Below are positions 8,071-16,999 of a DNA stretch of 64,000 nucleotides, in pieces. The DNA is taken from the NCBI RefSeq assembly GCF_900157375.1, contig NZ_LT721901.1, positions 5,650,970-5,714,969 on the forward strand, written 5' to 3'. This DNA comes from Mycobacterium rhizamassiliense (GTDB lineage Bacteria; Actinomycetota; Actinomycetes; Mycobacteriales; Mycobacteriaceae). The notes under the pieces are model-generated. The model was not told the DNA's origin, did no database searches, and saw only the letters and a program-made list of their open reading frames with translations. The translations under genes were made by a program, and so were the position numbers. Positions within the stretch are counted from its first letter, which is position 1. Every line of letters begins with the position of its first letter.

Positions 8071-9675
8071 TTAGAGCTCGCCGGAGTCGATGGCTTCCTT
8101 GACCTCTTGCGCGTGGGCCACCTGGTCGGGGGTGTAGCCGATGAGCAGCGCGGCACCGCCGACGATGACGGCCACGCCCGCTACCCACAGCAGGCCGTAC
8201 GTATAGCCGTTGTCGAGCGCATGCAGCTGCGCATCGTTCATGAATTTCACCGGTCCGGTGACGCCGCCCATGTACAGCGTCCGCGAGGTGATCACGGCCT
8301 GGATCACGGCCAGCACCAGCGGCCCGCCCAGGCTTTGCAGCATCAGCGTGACCGCCGAGACGGGCCCGATCTGGTCGAAGCCCACGCCCGCGATCGCCGC
8401 CAGCGTCAGCGGGACGACGGCCATGCCGATGCCGATCCCGCCGATCACGATCGGCAGCACCAGGTTCGGGAAGTACGCGACGCCGCGGTGCATGAACGCC
8501 CAGCCGTACAGCATCGCCCAGAACAGCAGGATCCCCCCGCCGATCGTCAGCACCCGCGGCGAGAAGCGCGACACCAGCTGCGAGGAGACGCCGAGGCCGA
8601 TTCCCATCGCAATGACGAACGGGATGAAGCCGACGCCGGCGCGCAGCGCGGAGTAGCCCAAAACATCCTGCACGTACAGGCCGATGCACACGGTCAGGCT
8701 GAACATCAGCCCGCCGGCCAGGAAGATCGCGATGAAGGTGACCAGCCGGTTGCGGTCACGGAAGAGATCGAAAGGCACGACGGGGTTTTCGGCGGTGCGC
8801 TCGACGACGATGAAAGCCAGCGCGGCGGCTATGGCCACGACGCCCGAGCCGATGGTGGTGATCGAGACCCAGCCCTTTTCCGGGCCCATCGAGAACGCAA
8901 AGACGGCGGCGGTGCACGCCAGCGTGGCCAGCATGGCGCCCGCGGCATCGAGCTTCATCCGCTCCCGGTTGGTCTCCCGCAGGGCGGTGCGGGCCAGGTA
9001 GATCATCAGCAGCCCGATCGGGACGTTGACCAGGAAGGCCAGCCGCCACGACCACTCGGTCAGGGCGCCGCCGACCACCAGGCCCATCACCGAGCCGACC
9101 GCGGTCATCGCGGCGAATACCGCCGTCGCCGCGTTGCGCGCCGGGCCCTTCGCGAAGGTCGTCGCCACCAGCGCCAGACCCGTGGGCGAGGCGATGGCCG
9201 ACCCGACGCCCTGGGACAGCCGGGCGATGACCAGCGTCGCCTCGTCCCAGGCCACGGCGCACAGCACCGAGGAGATGGTGAACAGGGTGACGCCGACGAT
9301 GAAGGTGCGCTTGCGGCCGATGGTGTCGCCGAGGCGGCCACCCAGCAGCATCAGCCCGCCGAAGGTCAGCACGTAGGCGGTGATCACCCAGCTACGGCCG
9401 GCATCGGACAAGCCCAGCTCGTTTTGAATCTTAGGAAGCGCGACGATGGCGACGGTGCTGTCCATCGTGGCCAGCAACTGCATGCCGCCGATGGCGATAA
9501 CGGCCGCAATGAAGCGGCGCGACGGCAACCATGCCGGATAATACCTGCTCAAGCGGGTGGAGGCGGTCTCGGAAACGGTCTGGGACGGGCGCTCGGTGCG
9601 CTCCGGGGCCGGACGATCGGGGCGTGCAGCGGCCAGATTTTGGGCTGCGCGCTCTGTGTCGTTGAGAGCCGTCAT
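8071..9675 (-). CDS. efpA: MFS multidrug efflux pump EfpA
   Basis: A 534-residue major facilitator of the 14-helix DHA2 (QacA/EmrB) family with a cytosolic Pro-rich N-terminal tail of about 50 residues. The motif A loop GGRLGDTIGRKRTF and the TM1 motif with MDSTVAIVALPKI are clear. EfpA is the conserved essential exporter of mycobacteria, linked to lipid transport and drug tolerance. It lies immediately downstream of cysG on the same strand. Confidence 0.95.
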   Translation of the reverse strand: MTALNDTERAAQNLAAARPDRPAPERTERPSQTVSETASTRLSRYYPAWLPSRRFIAAVIAIGGMQLLATMDSTVAIVALPKIQNELGLSDAGRSWVITAYVLTFGGLMLLGGRLGDTIGRKRTFIVGVTLFTISSVLCAVAWDEATLVIARLSQGVGSAIASPTGLALVATTFAKGPARNAATAVFAAMTAVGSVMGLVVGGALTEWSWRLAFLVNVPIGLLMIYLARTALRETNRERMKLDAAGAMLATLACTAAVFAFSMGPEKGWVSITTIGSGVVAIAAALAFIVVERTAENPVVPFDLFRDRNRLVTFIAIFLAGGLMFSLTVCIGLYVQDVLGYSALRAGVGFIPFVIAMGIGLGVSSQLVSRFSPRVLTIGGGILLFWAMLYGWAFMHRGVAYFPNLVLPIVIGGIGIGMAVVPLTLAAIAGVGFDQIGPVSAVTLMLQSLGGPLVLAVIQAVITSRTLYMGGVTGPVKFMNDAQLHALDNGYTYGLLWVAGVAVIVGGAALLIGYTPDQVAHAQEVKEAIDSGEL

Positions 9676-9708
9676 AACGGGTTACCTTACAGTAATCTTA
9701 AGATCTGT
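9676..9708 (-). promoter_or_regulatory. Possible efpA promoter (-10 TAAGAT)
   Basis: The 33-base gap between cysG and efpA is AT-rich for this genome. Read on the minus strand it holds TAAGAT (9700-9695), a good TAnnnT -10, about 20 bases before the efpA ATG. The surrounding CTTAAGATTACTGTAAG is partly palindromic and could be an operator. A -35 would lie inside the end of cysG. Confidence 0.35.
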
Positions 9709-10914
9709 TTAGGCGGCGAACGCCGCGACGGAGCCGATCACGATGATCGCGGGAGGTCGAATCCCCTCCGCGCGGACCATCTGGGGCGTGTCGGCAAGCG
9801 TGGCTCGCAACGTGCGCTGATCTGCCGTTGTGCCGTGTTGGACCACCAGGACGGGCGTATCTGCTGGTCGCCCGCCTTTGAGCAACGCTTCGGCGAAAAG
9901 CTCGATGCGTTCGACCGCCATCAGCAAAACAATCGTGCCGGACAATTTTGCCAGCGCATTCCAATTCACTAACGATTCCGGATGATCGGGCGCCAAGTGT
10001 CCGCTGACCACCACGAACTCGTGGTTTATCGCCCGATGAGTGACCGGGACACCCGCCAGGGCGGGCACCGCTATGGCACTTGTCACACCCGGCACAACCG
10101 TCACGGGTACGCCGGCTTCGGCGCATGCCAGAACCTCCTCGTAGCCGCGGGCGAATACAAAGGGATCTCCCCCCTTGAGGCGCACTACAAACTTCCCGGC
10201 CCGGGCCCGTTCAATCATCACGTCGTTGATGGCGTCCTGGGCCATGGCCCGCCCGTACGGGATCTTGGCGGCGTCGATGACCTCGACGTGCGGCGACAGC
10301 TCCGCGAGCAGCTCAGGCGGCGCCAGGCGGTCGGCGACCACGACGTCGGCCTGCGCGAGCAGCCGGCGCCCCCGCACGGTGATCAATTCGGGGTCGCCGG
10401 GACCCCCGCCGACCAGCGCCACCCCACCGCGCACCACGTCGGAGCTCTCTGTGCTTTCCGGGGCGATTGCCCCGGTCTGCAGGGCCTCGCGGATGGCCGA
10501 GCGGATGGCGGCCGACCTCCGGTGCTCGCCGCCGGCCAGCACGCCGACCGACAGCCCGGCGTACTCGAACGTCGCAGGCGTCACCGCGGATCCCTCGACG
10601 GCGATGTCGGCGCGCACGCAGAAGATGCGCCGGCGATCGGCCTCGTCCACCACGGCGGCGTTGACCGCCGCGTCGTTGGTGGCCGCGATCGCATACCAGG
10701 CTTCGTCGAGGTCGCCGTCGCGGTATTCGCGCACCGCCAAGGTGATTCCGCTCATCGCCTCGACGGCGGGCGTGGCGGTGCGGGTGATGACGTGGACGTC
10801 GGCGCCACTGGCGATCAGCAACGGCAATCGGCGCTGAGCGACGCTGCCTCCGCCGACCACGACGACCTTCTTGCCGGCCAGCCGCAGTCCGACGAGATAG
10901 GGGCTCTCGGTCAC
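9709..10914 (-). CDS. cysG: Siroheme synthase: uroporphyrinogen-III methyltransferase / precorrin-2 dehydrogenase
   Basis: This 401-residue two-domain enzyme has an N-terminal NAD-binding precorrin-2 dehydrogenase/ferrochelatase domain (about 1-150, VVVVGGGSVAQRR dinucleotide motif) and a C-terminal SUMT methyltransferase (about 165-401). The methyltransferase shows LVGGGPGDPELIT, RLKGGDPFVFARG and the VPGVTSAIAVPALAGVPVTHR signature. It makes precorrin-2 for siroheme and cobalamin. It sits with cobB, cobO and a chelatase-like gene, so it belongs to a corrinoid/siroheme block. Confidence 0.95.
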   Translation of the reverse strand: MTESPYLVGLRLAGKKVVVVGGGSVAQRRLPLLIASGADVHVITRTATPAVEAMSGITLAVREYRDGDLDEAWYAIAATNDAAVNAAVVDEADRRRIFCVRADIAVEGSAVTPATFEYAGLSVGVLAGGEHRRSAAIRSAIREALQTGAIAPESTESSDVVRGGVALVGGGPGDPELITVRGRRLLAQADVVVADRLAPPELLAELSPHVEVIDAAKIPYGRAMAQDAINDVMIERARAGKFVVRLKGGDPFVFARGYEEVLACAEAGVPVTVVPGVTSAIAVPALAGVPVTHRAINHEFVVVSGHLAPDHPESLVNWNALAKLSGTIVLLMAVERIELFAEALLKGGRPADTPVLVVQHGTTADQRTLRATLADTPQMVRAEGIRPPAIIVIGSVAAFAA

Positions 10915-10969
10915 CCGGCAAGCCTAGTGGCTGCTGGAGCCGTAGCCGTTTGAAGGCAACACCGCGAAT

Positions 10970-11015
10970 GTAACGACACTGCGCTTTTTCGCCCGGGTTT
11001 TCGCAGTGGGGTTAC
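10970..11015. terminator. Imperfect inverted repeat between cobB and cysG
   Basis: The arms GTAACGACACTGCG (10970-10983) and CGCAGTGGGGTTAC (11002-11015) pair at 12 of 14 positions around an 18-base T-rich loop. It follows the cobB stop on the minus strand, so it could end cobB transcription or act as an operator upstream of cysG. There is no T-run directly after the stem. Confidence 0.4.
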
Positions 11016-11036
11016 GCTCGCGAACTTTCGACGCGC

Positions 11037-12407
11037 TTACGGCTGGCGGCGGGCGGCGGCGTGGGCGACGAACCGCGCGACCGCGCCCGGTGCCGCCGCC
11101 GGATGCGTGTGCAGATACGACGCGTGCACCCCGGCGTGCACCACGCCGTCGCGCACGGTGTCGACCTGCGCGCCCCGGTACGCCCAGGCGGGCTGGTAGC
11201 TCTCGGTGAAGGTCACCTCCGTGCGGTGGAATTCGTGTCCTACCACCCGCTCGCCGACGGTGTACAGCGGCGAATCGGCCACGGCGACGGCCTCGCGGTA
11301 CGCCAGCTTCAGCTGCTGGGTGAACCGCGCCGATCCGGCGAGGGCGCCGCACATCGGATAGCCGTCGAGCTCGGTGGCCAGGTAGATCAGCCCGGCGCAT
11401 TCGGCATGCACCGGCGCCCCGGCGGCGGCCAGCCCGGCGATCTGCCCGCGGACGACGTCGTTGGCGGAGAGCTCGGCGGTGAACTGCTCAGGAAAGCCCC
11501 CGGGCAGCACGACGGCGTCGGCGCCCGGCGGCAACGGGTCGGCCAGCGGGTCGAATTCGGCGACATCGGCGCCCGCGGCCCGCAGCAGCTCGGCGTGTTC
11601 GGCGTAGGCGAACGTGAAGGCCTTCCCCGCCGCCATCGCGACGACGGCGCGCCCGCCCCGCGCCGGGCCCACCGCGGCGGCGGGCTCCCACGGCGGGTCG
11701 GCGACCCGGCTTCCGGCGACCGCGACCACGGCGGCCAGGTCGACGTGGCGGGCGACCAGCGCGGACATCGCGTCGACGGCCAGCTGGGCGCGCTGCCCAT
11801 ACTCGGCGGCGGTCACCAGGCCCAAATACCTTGTCGGCAGCTCCAATTCGGCGGTGCGCGGTATCGCGCCCAGCACTGGGACGCCGGCCTGTTCGCAGGC
11901 CTGCCGCAGCACCAGCTCGTGGCGCTGCGACCCGACCCGGTTGAGGATCACGCCCGCGAGCCGGGTCGCCGCGTCGAACGTCGAAAAGCCATGCAGCAGA
12001 GCGGCGATACTCTGGCTCTGGCCGCGGGCATCGACCACCAGGATCACCGGCGCGCCCAGCAGGCCGGCGACGTGGGCGGTCGACCCTTCCGCGGGCATCG
12101 CCTCGGCGTGCCCGATGCGGCCGTCGAAAAGACCCATCACGCCCTCGATCACGGCGATGCGCGCACCTTCGCTGCCGTGCGCGTAGAGGGGCCCTATCAG
12201 CCGCTCCCCCACCATCACCGCGTCCAGGTTGCGCCCGGGCCGGCCCGCCGCCAGCGAGTGGTAGCCCGGGTCGATGAAGTCAGGGCCGACCTTGAACGGC
12301 GCGACGACGTGTCCGGCCTGGCGCAGCGCGCCGATCAAACCCGTTGCGACCGTGGTCTTTCCGCTGCCCGACGCCGGTGCAGCGACGACGACCCCGGGGA
12401 CACTCAC
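11037..12407 (-). CDS. cobB: Hydrogenobyrinic/cobyrinic acid a,c-diamide synthase
   Basis: This 456-residue ATP-dependent amidotransferase amidates the a and c side chains of the corrin ring. The N-terminal dethiobiotin-synthase-like domain starts with the P-loop APASGSGKTTVATGL; the C-terminal class I glutaminase-like domain has the Cys in APVHAECAGLIYLA and the His near GHEFHRTEV. I take the GTG at 12407, which overlaps the cobO stop (GTGA). The longer open frame upstream is cobO read in the wrong frame. Neighbours cobO and the ChlI-ChlD gene fit cobalamin synthesis. Confidence 0.93.
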   Translation of the reverse strand: MSVPGVVVAAPASGSGKTTVATGLIGALRQAGHVVAPFKVGPDFIDPGYHSLAAGRPGRNLDAVMVGERLIGPLYAHGSEGARIAVIEGVMGLFDGRIGHAEAMPAEGSTAHVAGLLGAPVILVVDARGQSQSIAALLHGFSTFDAATRLAGVILNRVGSQRHELVLRQACEQAGVPVLGAIPRTAELELPTRYLGLVTAAEYGQRAQLAVDAMSALVARHVDLAAVVAVAGSRVADPPWEPAAAVGPARGGRAVVAMAAGKAFTFAYAEHAELLRAAGADVAEFDPLADPLPPGADAVVLPGGFPEQFTAELSANDVVRGQIAGLAAAGAPVHAECAGLIYLATELDGYPMCGALAGSARFTQQLKLAYREAVAVADSPLYTVGERVVGHEFHRTEVTFTESYQPAWAYRGAQVDTVRDGVVHAGVHASYLHTHPAAAPGAVARFVAHAAARRQP

Positions 12408-13027
12408 CACTCGATACCCTTTTGCCCCTTGCGTCCCGCGTCCATCGGGTGCTTGACCTTGGTCATCTCCGTGACCAAGTCGGCCGCCTGGACCAGCCGC
12501 GGCGGGGCATCGCGCCCGGTGATCACCACGTGCTGGTGACCGGGCCTTGCCACCAGGGCGTCGACCACCTCGTCGACGTCGATCCAGCCCCACTTGAGCG
12601 GGTAGGTGAATTCGTCGAGCACGTAGAAGTCGTGCTGTTGCGCGGTCAGCCGCCGGGCTATCTCGGCCCAGCCGTCGGCGGCCGCCGCGGCGTGGTCGAC
12701 GTCGCTGCCTGCCTTGCGCGACGGGCGCGTCCAGGACCAGCCCGACCCCATCTTGTGCCATTGGACCGCGCCCCCGACGCCACGCTCGTCGTGCAGCTGC
12801 CCGAGCTCGCGCAGGGCAGCTTCCTCGCCGACCTTCCATTTGGCGCTCTTGACGAACTGGAACACCGCCACGTCCATGCCGACGTTCCAGGCGCGCAACG
12901 CCATTCCGAATGCGGCGGTGGACTTTCCCTTGCCGTCGCCGGTGTGCACCGCCAGCACCGGCGCGTTGCGCCGGGCCCGGGTGGTCAGGCCGTCGTCGGG
13001 GATCTGCGCGGGGGCGCCCTGCGGCAT
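12404..13027 (-). CDS. cobO: Cob(I)alamin adenosyltransferase (CobA/CobO type)
   Basis: The 207-residue ATP:corrinoid adenosyltransferase transfers the 5'-deoxyadenosyl group to cob(I)alamin or its a,c-diamide. The P-loop is GDGKGKSTAAFGMALRAWN, and VLDEFTYPLKWGW and VVITGRDAPP are further CobO-family signatures. The gene is coupled to cobB by a four-base overlap and follows the chelatase gene by 16 bases. Confidence 0.95.
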   Translation of the reverse strand: MPQGAPAQIPDDGLTTRARRNAPVLAVHTGDGKGKSTAAFGMALRAWNVGMDVAVFQFVKSAKWKVGEEAALRELGQLHDERGVGGAVQWHKMGSGWSWTRPSRKAGSDVDHAAAAADGWAEIARRLTAQQHDFYVLDEFTYPLKWGWIDVDEVVDALVARPGHQHVVITGRDAPPRLVQAADLVTEMTKVKHPMDAGRKGQKGIEW

Positions 13028-13043
13028 GACGGTTACCTTTTTC

Positions 13044-14891
13044 TCAGGCGACGCTGCGCACGGCGTGCGTCAGCTGGTCGGCGTGCAACTGCTCGAGCCG
13101 GACGACGGGCGCACCCAGCTGGCGGGCGAGCTGAGGAGCCAAGCCCAGTCGCACATAGGACGTTTCGCAGTCCACCACCACGGCGGCCGCACCCTCGGCG
13201 ACCAGCCGGGCCGCCGCGAATCGGCTGCGGCCCAACGGGTCCGGCCCGGCGGTGGCCCGACCGTCGGTGAGCACCACGACCAGCGGGCGGCGCGCCCGGT
13301 CGCGCGCCCGCTCCCGCACGATCAGCTCGCGCGCGGCCATCAATCCTTCGGCCAGCGGGGTCTTGCCGCCGGTGTCGAACCGGGCCAGCCGCCGGCCCGC
13401 GATATACGCCGACGACGTCGGCGGCAGCAGCAGCCGCGCCTCCTGCCCGCGGAACGTGATCACCGCGACCTTGTCACGGCGCTGATAGGCGTCGCGCAGC
13501 AGCGACAGCGTGGCGCCGCTGACGGCGGCCATCCGGTCGCGCGCGGCCATCGATCCGGACGCGTCGACGACGAAGATCACCAGATTGCCTTCGCGGCCTT
13601 CGCGAATGGCCCGGCGCACGTCGTCCGGCCCGGGCCGCAGCGGCCCCGCTCCGGCGCGCCCGGCGGCCGACAGCAGCGTCGCGAACAGGTGCAGCCCGTG
13701 CGCGCCGGGGCCGGGCTCGCCGCCGTCGGTGGCGGCCACCACGCTGCCGGAGCTGTTGCGGGCCCGGGAGCGCCGGCCCGGCGCGCCCTCGCCGACGCCC
13801 GGCACGGTCAGCGCCCGGGCGCGGAAGGTCTTCGACGGCGGCGCGCTGGGGCGCGTCGCAGTCGGCGGGGCTCCCTGCGATTTCTGTTGCGGTCGTTCGT
13901 ATTCCGTCTCGCCATCGGATTGCCCGCCGCCGGGCGGATCCGGATCCGGGTCGGGCTCCGGGTCCGATGCGCCGGCCTGCTCGAGCGCCGCGTCCAGCTG
14001 GTCGCGGTCGATGCCCGGGTCGTCGAACGGATCGCGGCGACGGCGATGCGGCAGCGCCAGTTCGGCCGCCACCCGGATGTCCTGCTCCTCGACGGTGCCG
14101 GCGCCGCGCCACGCGGCGTGCGCGGCCGCGGTACGGGCCACCACCAGATCCGCCCGCATGCCGTCGACGTCGAAGGCCGCACACAGCGCGGCGATGCGCC
14201 GTAACTCGTTGTCCGGCAACACCACGTCGTCGACCAGCACGCGGGCCGCGGCGATCCGCTTGGCCAGCTCGGCGTCGTCGGCGGCATAACGTGTCGCGAA
14301 GCCGTCCGGGTCGGCCTCGTAGGCCATCCGCTGCCGGATGACCTCCACCCGCACGTCGACATCGCGCGAGGCGCGCACGTCGACGGTGAGACCGAATCGG
14401 TCCAGCAGCTGCGGGCGCAGTTCGCCCTCCTCGGGATTCATCGTGCCGATCAGCACGAAGCGGGCCTCGTGCGAATGCGAGATGCCGTCGCGTTCGACGT
14501 GCACGCGGCCCATCGCCGCGGCGTCGAGCAGCACGTCGACCAGGTGGTCGTGCAGCAGGTTGACCTCGTCGACGTAGAGCACGCCGCCGTGCGCGCGGGC
14601 CAGCAGGCCCGGCGAGAACGCGTGTTCGCCGTCGCGCAGCACCCGCTGCAGGTCCAGCGATCCGACCACCCTGTCTTCGGTTGCACCCAAAGGCATTTCG
14701 ACCAGCCCGGCGCTGCCGCCGCCGGTCGCCGCCGCCAGCAGGGCGGCCAGGCCGCGCACGGCCGTCGACTTGGCCGTGCCCTTCTCGCCGCGGATCAGCG
14801 CCCCGCCGATCTCCGGGCGCACCGCGCACAGCAGCAGCGCGAGCCGCAGCTGCTCGTGGCCGACGATCGCGCTGAACGGGTAGGGCCTCAC
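13044..14891 (-). CDS. Magnesium/cobalt chelatase-like ChlI-ChlD fusion (Rv2850c counterpart)
   Basis: The 615-residue protein joins two chelatase subunits. Residues about 1-310 are an AAA+ ATPase of BchI/ChlI type (Walker A GEKGTAKST, Walker B LYVDEVNLL, the GTMNPEEGELRPQLLDRFGL stretch). An acidic/Pro-rich linker follows (PEPDPDPDPPGGG), then a von Willebrand A domain of BchD type with the MIDAS motif VDASGSM. Mycobacteria make no chlorophyll, so with cobO and cobB next door a role in cobalt insertion with CobN is likely; this is inference. The GTG start overlaps the GNAT gene stop (GTGA); the longer frame upstream is spurious. Confidence 0.88.
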   Translation of the reverse strand: MRPYPFSAIVGHEQLRLALLLCAVRPEIGGALIRGEKGTAKSTAVRGLAALLAAATGGGSAGLVEMPLGATEDRVVGSLDLQRVLRDGEHAFSPGLLARAHGGVLYVDEVNLLHDHLVDVLLDAAAMGRVHVERDGISHSHEARFVLIGTMNPEEGELRPQLLDRFGLTVDVRASRDVDVRVEVIRQRMAYEADPDGFATRYAADDAELAKRIAAARVLVDDVVLPDNELRRIAALCAAFDVDGMRADLVVARTAAAHAAWRGAGTVEEQDIRVAAELALPHRRRRDPFDDPGIDRDQLDAALEQAGASDPEPDPDPDPPGGGQSDGETEYERPQQKSQGAPPTATRPSAPPSKTFRARALTVPGVGEGAPGRRSRARNSSGSVVAATDGGEPGPGAHGLHLFATLLSAAGRAGAGPLRPGPDDVRRAIREGREGNLVIFVVDASGSMAARDRMAAVSGATLSLLRDAYQRRDKVAVITFRGQEARLLLPPTSSAYIAGRRLARFDTGGKTPLAEGLMAARELIVRERARDRARRPLVVVLTDGRATAGPDPLGRSRFAAARLVAEGAAAVVVDCETSYVRLGLAPQLARQLGAPVVRLEQLHADQLTHAVRSVA

Positions 14892-15358
14892 GGCTTGGCC
14901 GCCAGTCCGGAGCCGGGCCGCAGCATCGGGACGTGCGGGACGCCGTCGTCGACGAAATCCTCGCCGTCGCGGACGAACCCGTGCCGGGCGTACATGTCGG
15001 CGAGATACGTTTGCGCGTTGATGCGGCACGGGTAGTCGCCCACCTCGGCCAGCGCGGCGCGCAGCAGCCGGGTGGTGTGCCCCTGCCCGCGCGCGCTGCG
15101 CTTGGTGCACAGCCGGCCGATCCGGAACACCTTTTGGCCCCCCGCGTGCTCCTCCATCAGGCGCAGCGTGCAGATCACCTCGCCGTCAGACGTTTCCAGC
15201 CAGAAGTGCCGAGTCTCGGGCAGCAGATCCCGCCCGTCCAGCTCCGGGTACGGGATCGCCTGCTCGACGACGAACACCTCGACCCGCAGCTTGAGCAGCT
15301 CGTAAAGCGTTGGCACGTCGAGATCCTGGGCCCACGCGCGGCGCAGGGCCTCCGTCAT
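14888..15358 (-). CDS. GNAT-family N-acetyltransferase (Rv2851c counterpart)
   Basis: The 156-residue protein is close to the ElaA/GNAT family: FWLETSDGEVICTLRLMEE, followed by the acetyl-CoA loop IGRLCTKRSARGQGHTTRLL. The substrate is unknown. The ATG at 15358 is preferred over the GTG at 15364, because GAGGAGGAG then stands at a normal distance. That Shine-Dalgarno is part of a dispersed repeat (15367-15397). The gene overlaps the chelatase gene by four bases. Confidence 0.85.
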   Translation of the reverse strand: MTEALRRAWAQDLDVPTLYELLKLRVEVFVVEQAIPYPELDGRDLLPETRHFWLETSDGEVICTLRLMEEHAGGQKVFRIGRLCTKRSARGQGHTTRLLRAALAEVGDYPCRINAQTYLADMYARHGFVRDGEDFVDDGVPHVPMLRPGSGLAAKP

Positions 15359-15366
15359 CGGCACCG

Positions 15367-15397
15367 CTCCTCCTCATCACTACGTTCTGCATCGTCG
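15367..15397 (-). repeat. Dispersed 31-base leader repeat, copy 1 (supplies the GNAT gene RBS)
   Basis: This stretch matches 62848-62878 at 28 of 31 positions. Both copies lie directly upstream of a minus-strand gene and, on that strand, end in GATGAGGAGGAG, a strong Shine-Dalgarno. I recall similar sequences at many mycobacterial gene starts, so it is probably a dispersed element or a conserved leader. Confidence 0.7.
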
Positions 15398-15407
15398 ACG
15401 GCGCGCG

Positions 15408-16892
15408 TCATGACACGCCTAACTTCAACATCTTCGAACCCCATGACCACACCTCGTCGAATAGCGCCGGCTCATCGGACAACTTGGCGCCCAGCGATGG
15501 AACCATCTCTTTGAGCATGGGTAACCACGACTGGTACCGATTGGAAAAACATCGCTGCAACACGTCGAGCATGATCGGGACCGCAGTCGAGGCCCCCGGC
15601 GAGCCGCCGAGCATGCCCGCGGTGCTGCCGTCGGCCGAACCCACCACGGTGGTGCCGAATTCGAGCACCCCGCCCCTGCGCCTGTCCCGGCGAATCACCT
15701 GCACGCGCTGGCCCGCCGTCGTCAGCTGCCAGTCCGAATCGACCGCGCCGGGCGCGAATTCGCGCAGCGCGCGCACCCGGTCGGCATGCGTGAGCCGCAG
15801 CTGGCCGATCAGATAGTTCACCAGCGTCAGCTCCGTGAGCCCGACGCCCAGCATGGACAGCACATTGTCTCCCCTGATGGATCGGGGCAGATCGCTGACG
15901 CGGCCGTGCTTCAGGAATTTGGGCGACCAGCCGGCGTAGGGCCCGAACACCAGCCACGACTTGCCATCGACGAACCGCAGATCCAGATGCAACGCGCCCA
16001 GCGGCGGGGCCCCGGGCGCGGGAACGCCGTACACCTTGGCCCGGTGCGCGGCCGTCAGCGCCGGGGCGTCGGCGCGCAGGAACCGGCCGCCGATCGGGAA
16101 ACCGGCGAAGCCCTTGGCCTCCTTGATGCCGGAGCGCTGCAGCAGCGGCAGCGTGTCGCCGCCGGCCCCGAGGAATACGAATTTGGTGTTCAGCGAACGC
16201 TTTTCGCCGGTTCGGCGGTCGCGGATCGCCAGGGTCCAGCTGCCGTCGGATTGCCGGGTCGCGTTGCGGACGTCGTGGCCGAACAGCATCGTCGCGCCGG
16301 TCCGCACGCAAAAGTCGACGAGTTGCTTGGACAGCGAACCGAAGTCGACGTCGGTGCCGTCGGCGGCCCAGTTGAGCGCGATCGGCTCGGAGAAGTCGCG
16401 CCCGGCCGCCATGAGCGGTAGCCGCCGGGCGAATTCGTCCGGGTCGTCGATGAATTCGGTGCGCTCGAACAACGGGTTGCCGGCCAGCGCCGCGCGCCGG
16501 CGCCGCAGGTAGTCGACGCGCCGCGCGCCCTGTACGAAGCTCACGTGCGGAACGGGGTTGACGAAGCCGCGGTCGGTCAGGACGCCGCGTGCGAGCGCGT
16601 AGGCCCAGAACTGCCGGGTCACCTGGAACTGCTCGTTGATCGTCACCGCCTTGGTGATGTCGATCGAGCCGTCGGCGCGCTGCGGGGTGTAGTTCAACTC
16701 GCACAGCGCGGAGTGGCCGGTGCCGGCGTTGTTCCACGGGCCGCTGCTCTCGGCGCCGACGGCGTCCAGCCGTTCGATGATCGTGATCGACCAGTCCGGC
16801 TCGAGCAGACACAGCAACGCACCCAGGGTGGCGCTCATGATGCCCGCGCCCACCAGCACGACGTCGACGCGCGCGGTCCCTACGTCTGACAC
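15408..16892 (-). CDS. mqo: Malate:quinone oxidoreductase
   Basis: The 494-residue FAD-dependent membrane-associated dehydrogenase oxidises malate to oxaloacetate and passes electrons to the quinone pool. The FAD-binding motif VVLVGAGIMSATLGALL is at residues about 11-27, followed by the family stretch ESSGPWNNAGTGHSALCELN. It has the usual length for Mqo. In this window it is one of two quinone-reducing systems, the other being the hydrogenase at 22-26 kb. It is divergent from the lipase-like gene at 17000. Confidence 0.95.
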   Translation of the reverse strand: MSDVGTARVDVVLVGAGIMSATLGALLCLLEPDWSITIIERLDAVGAESSGPWNNAGTGHSALCELNYTPQRADGSIDITKAVTINEQFQVTRQFWAYALARGVLTDRGFVNPVPHVSFVQGARRVDYLRRRRAALAGNPLFERTEFIDDPDEFARRLPLMAAGRDFSEPIALNWAADGTDVDFGSLSKQLVDFCVRTGATMLFGHDVRNATRQSDGSWTLAIRDRRTGEKRSLNTKFVFLGAGGDTLPLLQRSGIKEAKGFAGFPIGGRFLRADAPALTAAHRAKVYGVPAPGAPPLGALHLDLRFVDGKSWLVFGPYAGWSPKFLKHGRVSDLPRSIRGDNVLSMLGVGLTELTLVNYLIGQLRLTHADRVRALREFAPGAVDSDWQLTTAGQRVQVIRRDRRRGGVLEFGTTVVGSADGSTAGMLGGSPGASTAVPIMLDVLQRCFSNRYQSWLPMLKEMVPSLGAKLSDEPALFDEVWSWGSKMLKLGVS

Positions 16893-16999
16893 CGGGTCGT
16901 TGGTCCTCTCCTTGGCTGGGATGCCGGTCCCAGGTTATCGCGAGCGACCTGACCGCCGACCTGTGCCGCCCGCTCCAGCAAAAGCTATAAGCTGGCCTC

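Noticed and set aside
8107..9972. 621-codon ORF opposite efpA
   Set aside because: Gln/His/Arg-rich shadow of EfpA; crosses gene boundaries and has no recognisable fold.
11037..12839. 600-codon version of CobB
   Set aside because: The first about 144 codons are cobO in another frame; the GTG at 12407 overlapping the cobO stop is the better start.
13044..15110. 688-codon version of the chelatase fusion
   Set aside because: The extra N-terminus is the GNAT gene out of frame; GTG 14891 gives the family-like VRPYPFSAIVGHEQ start.
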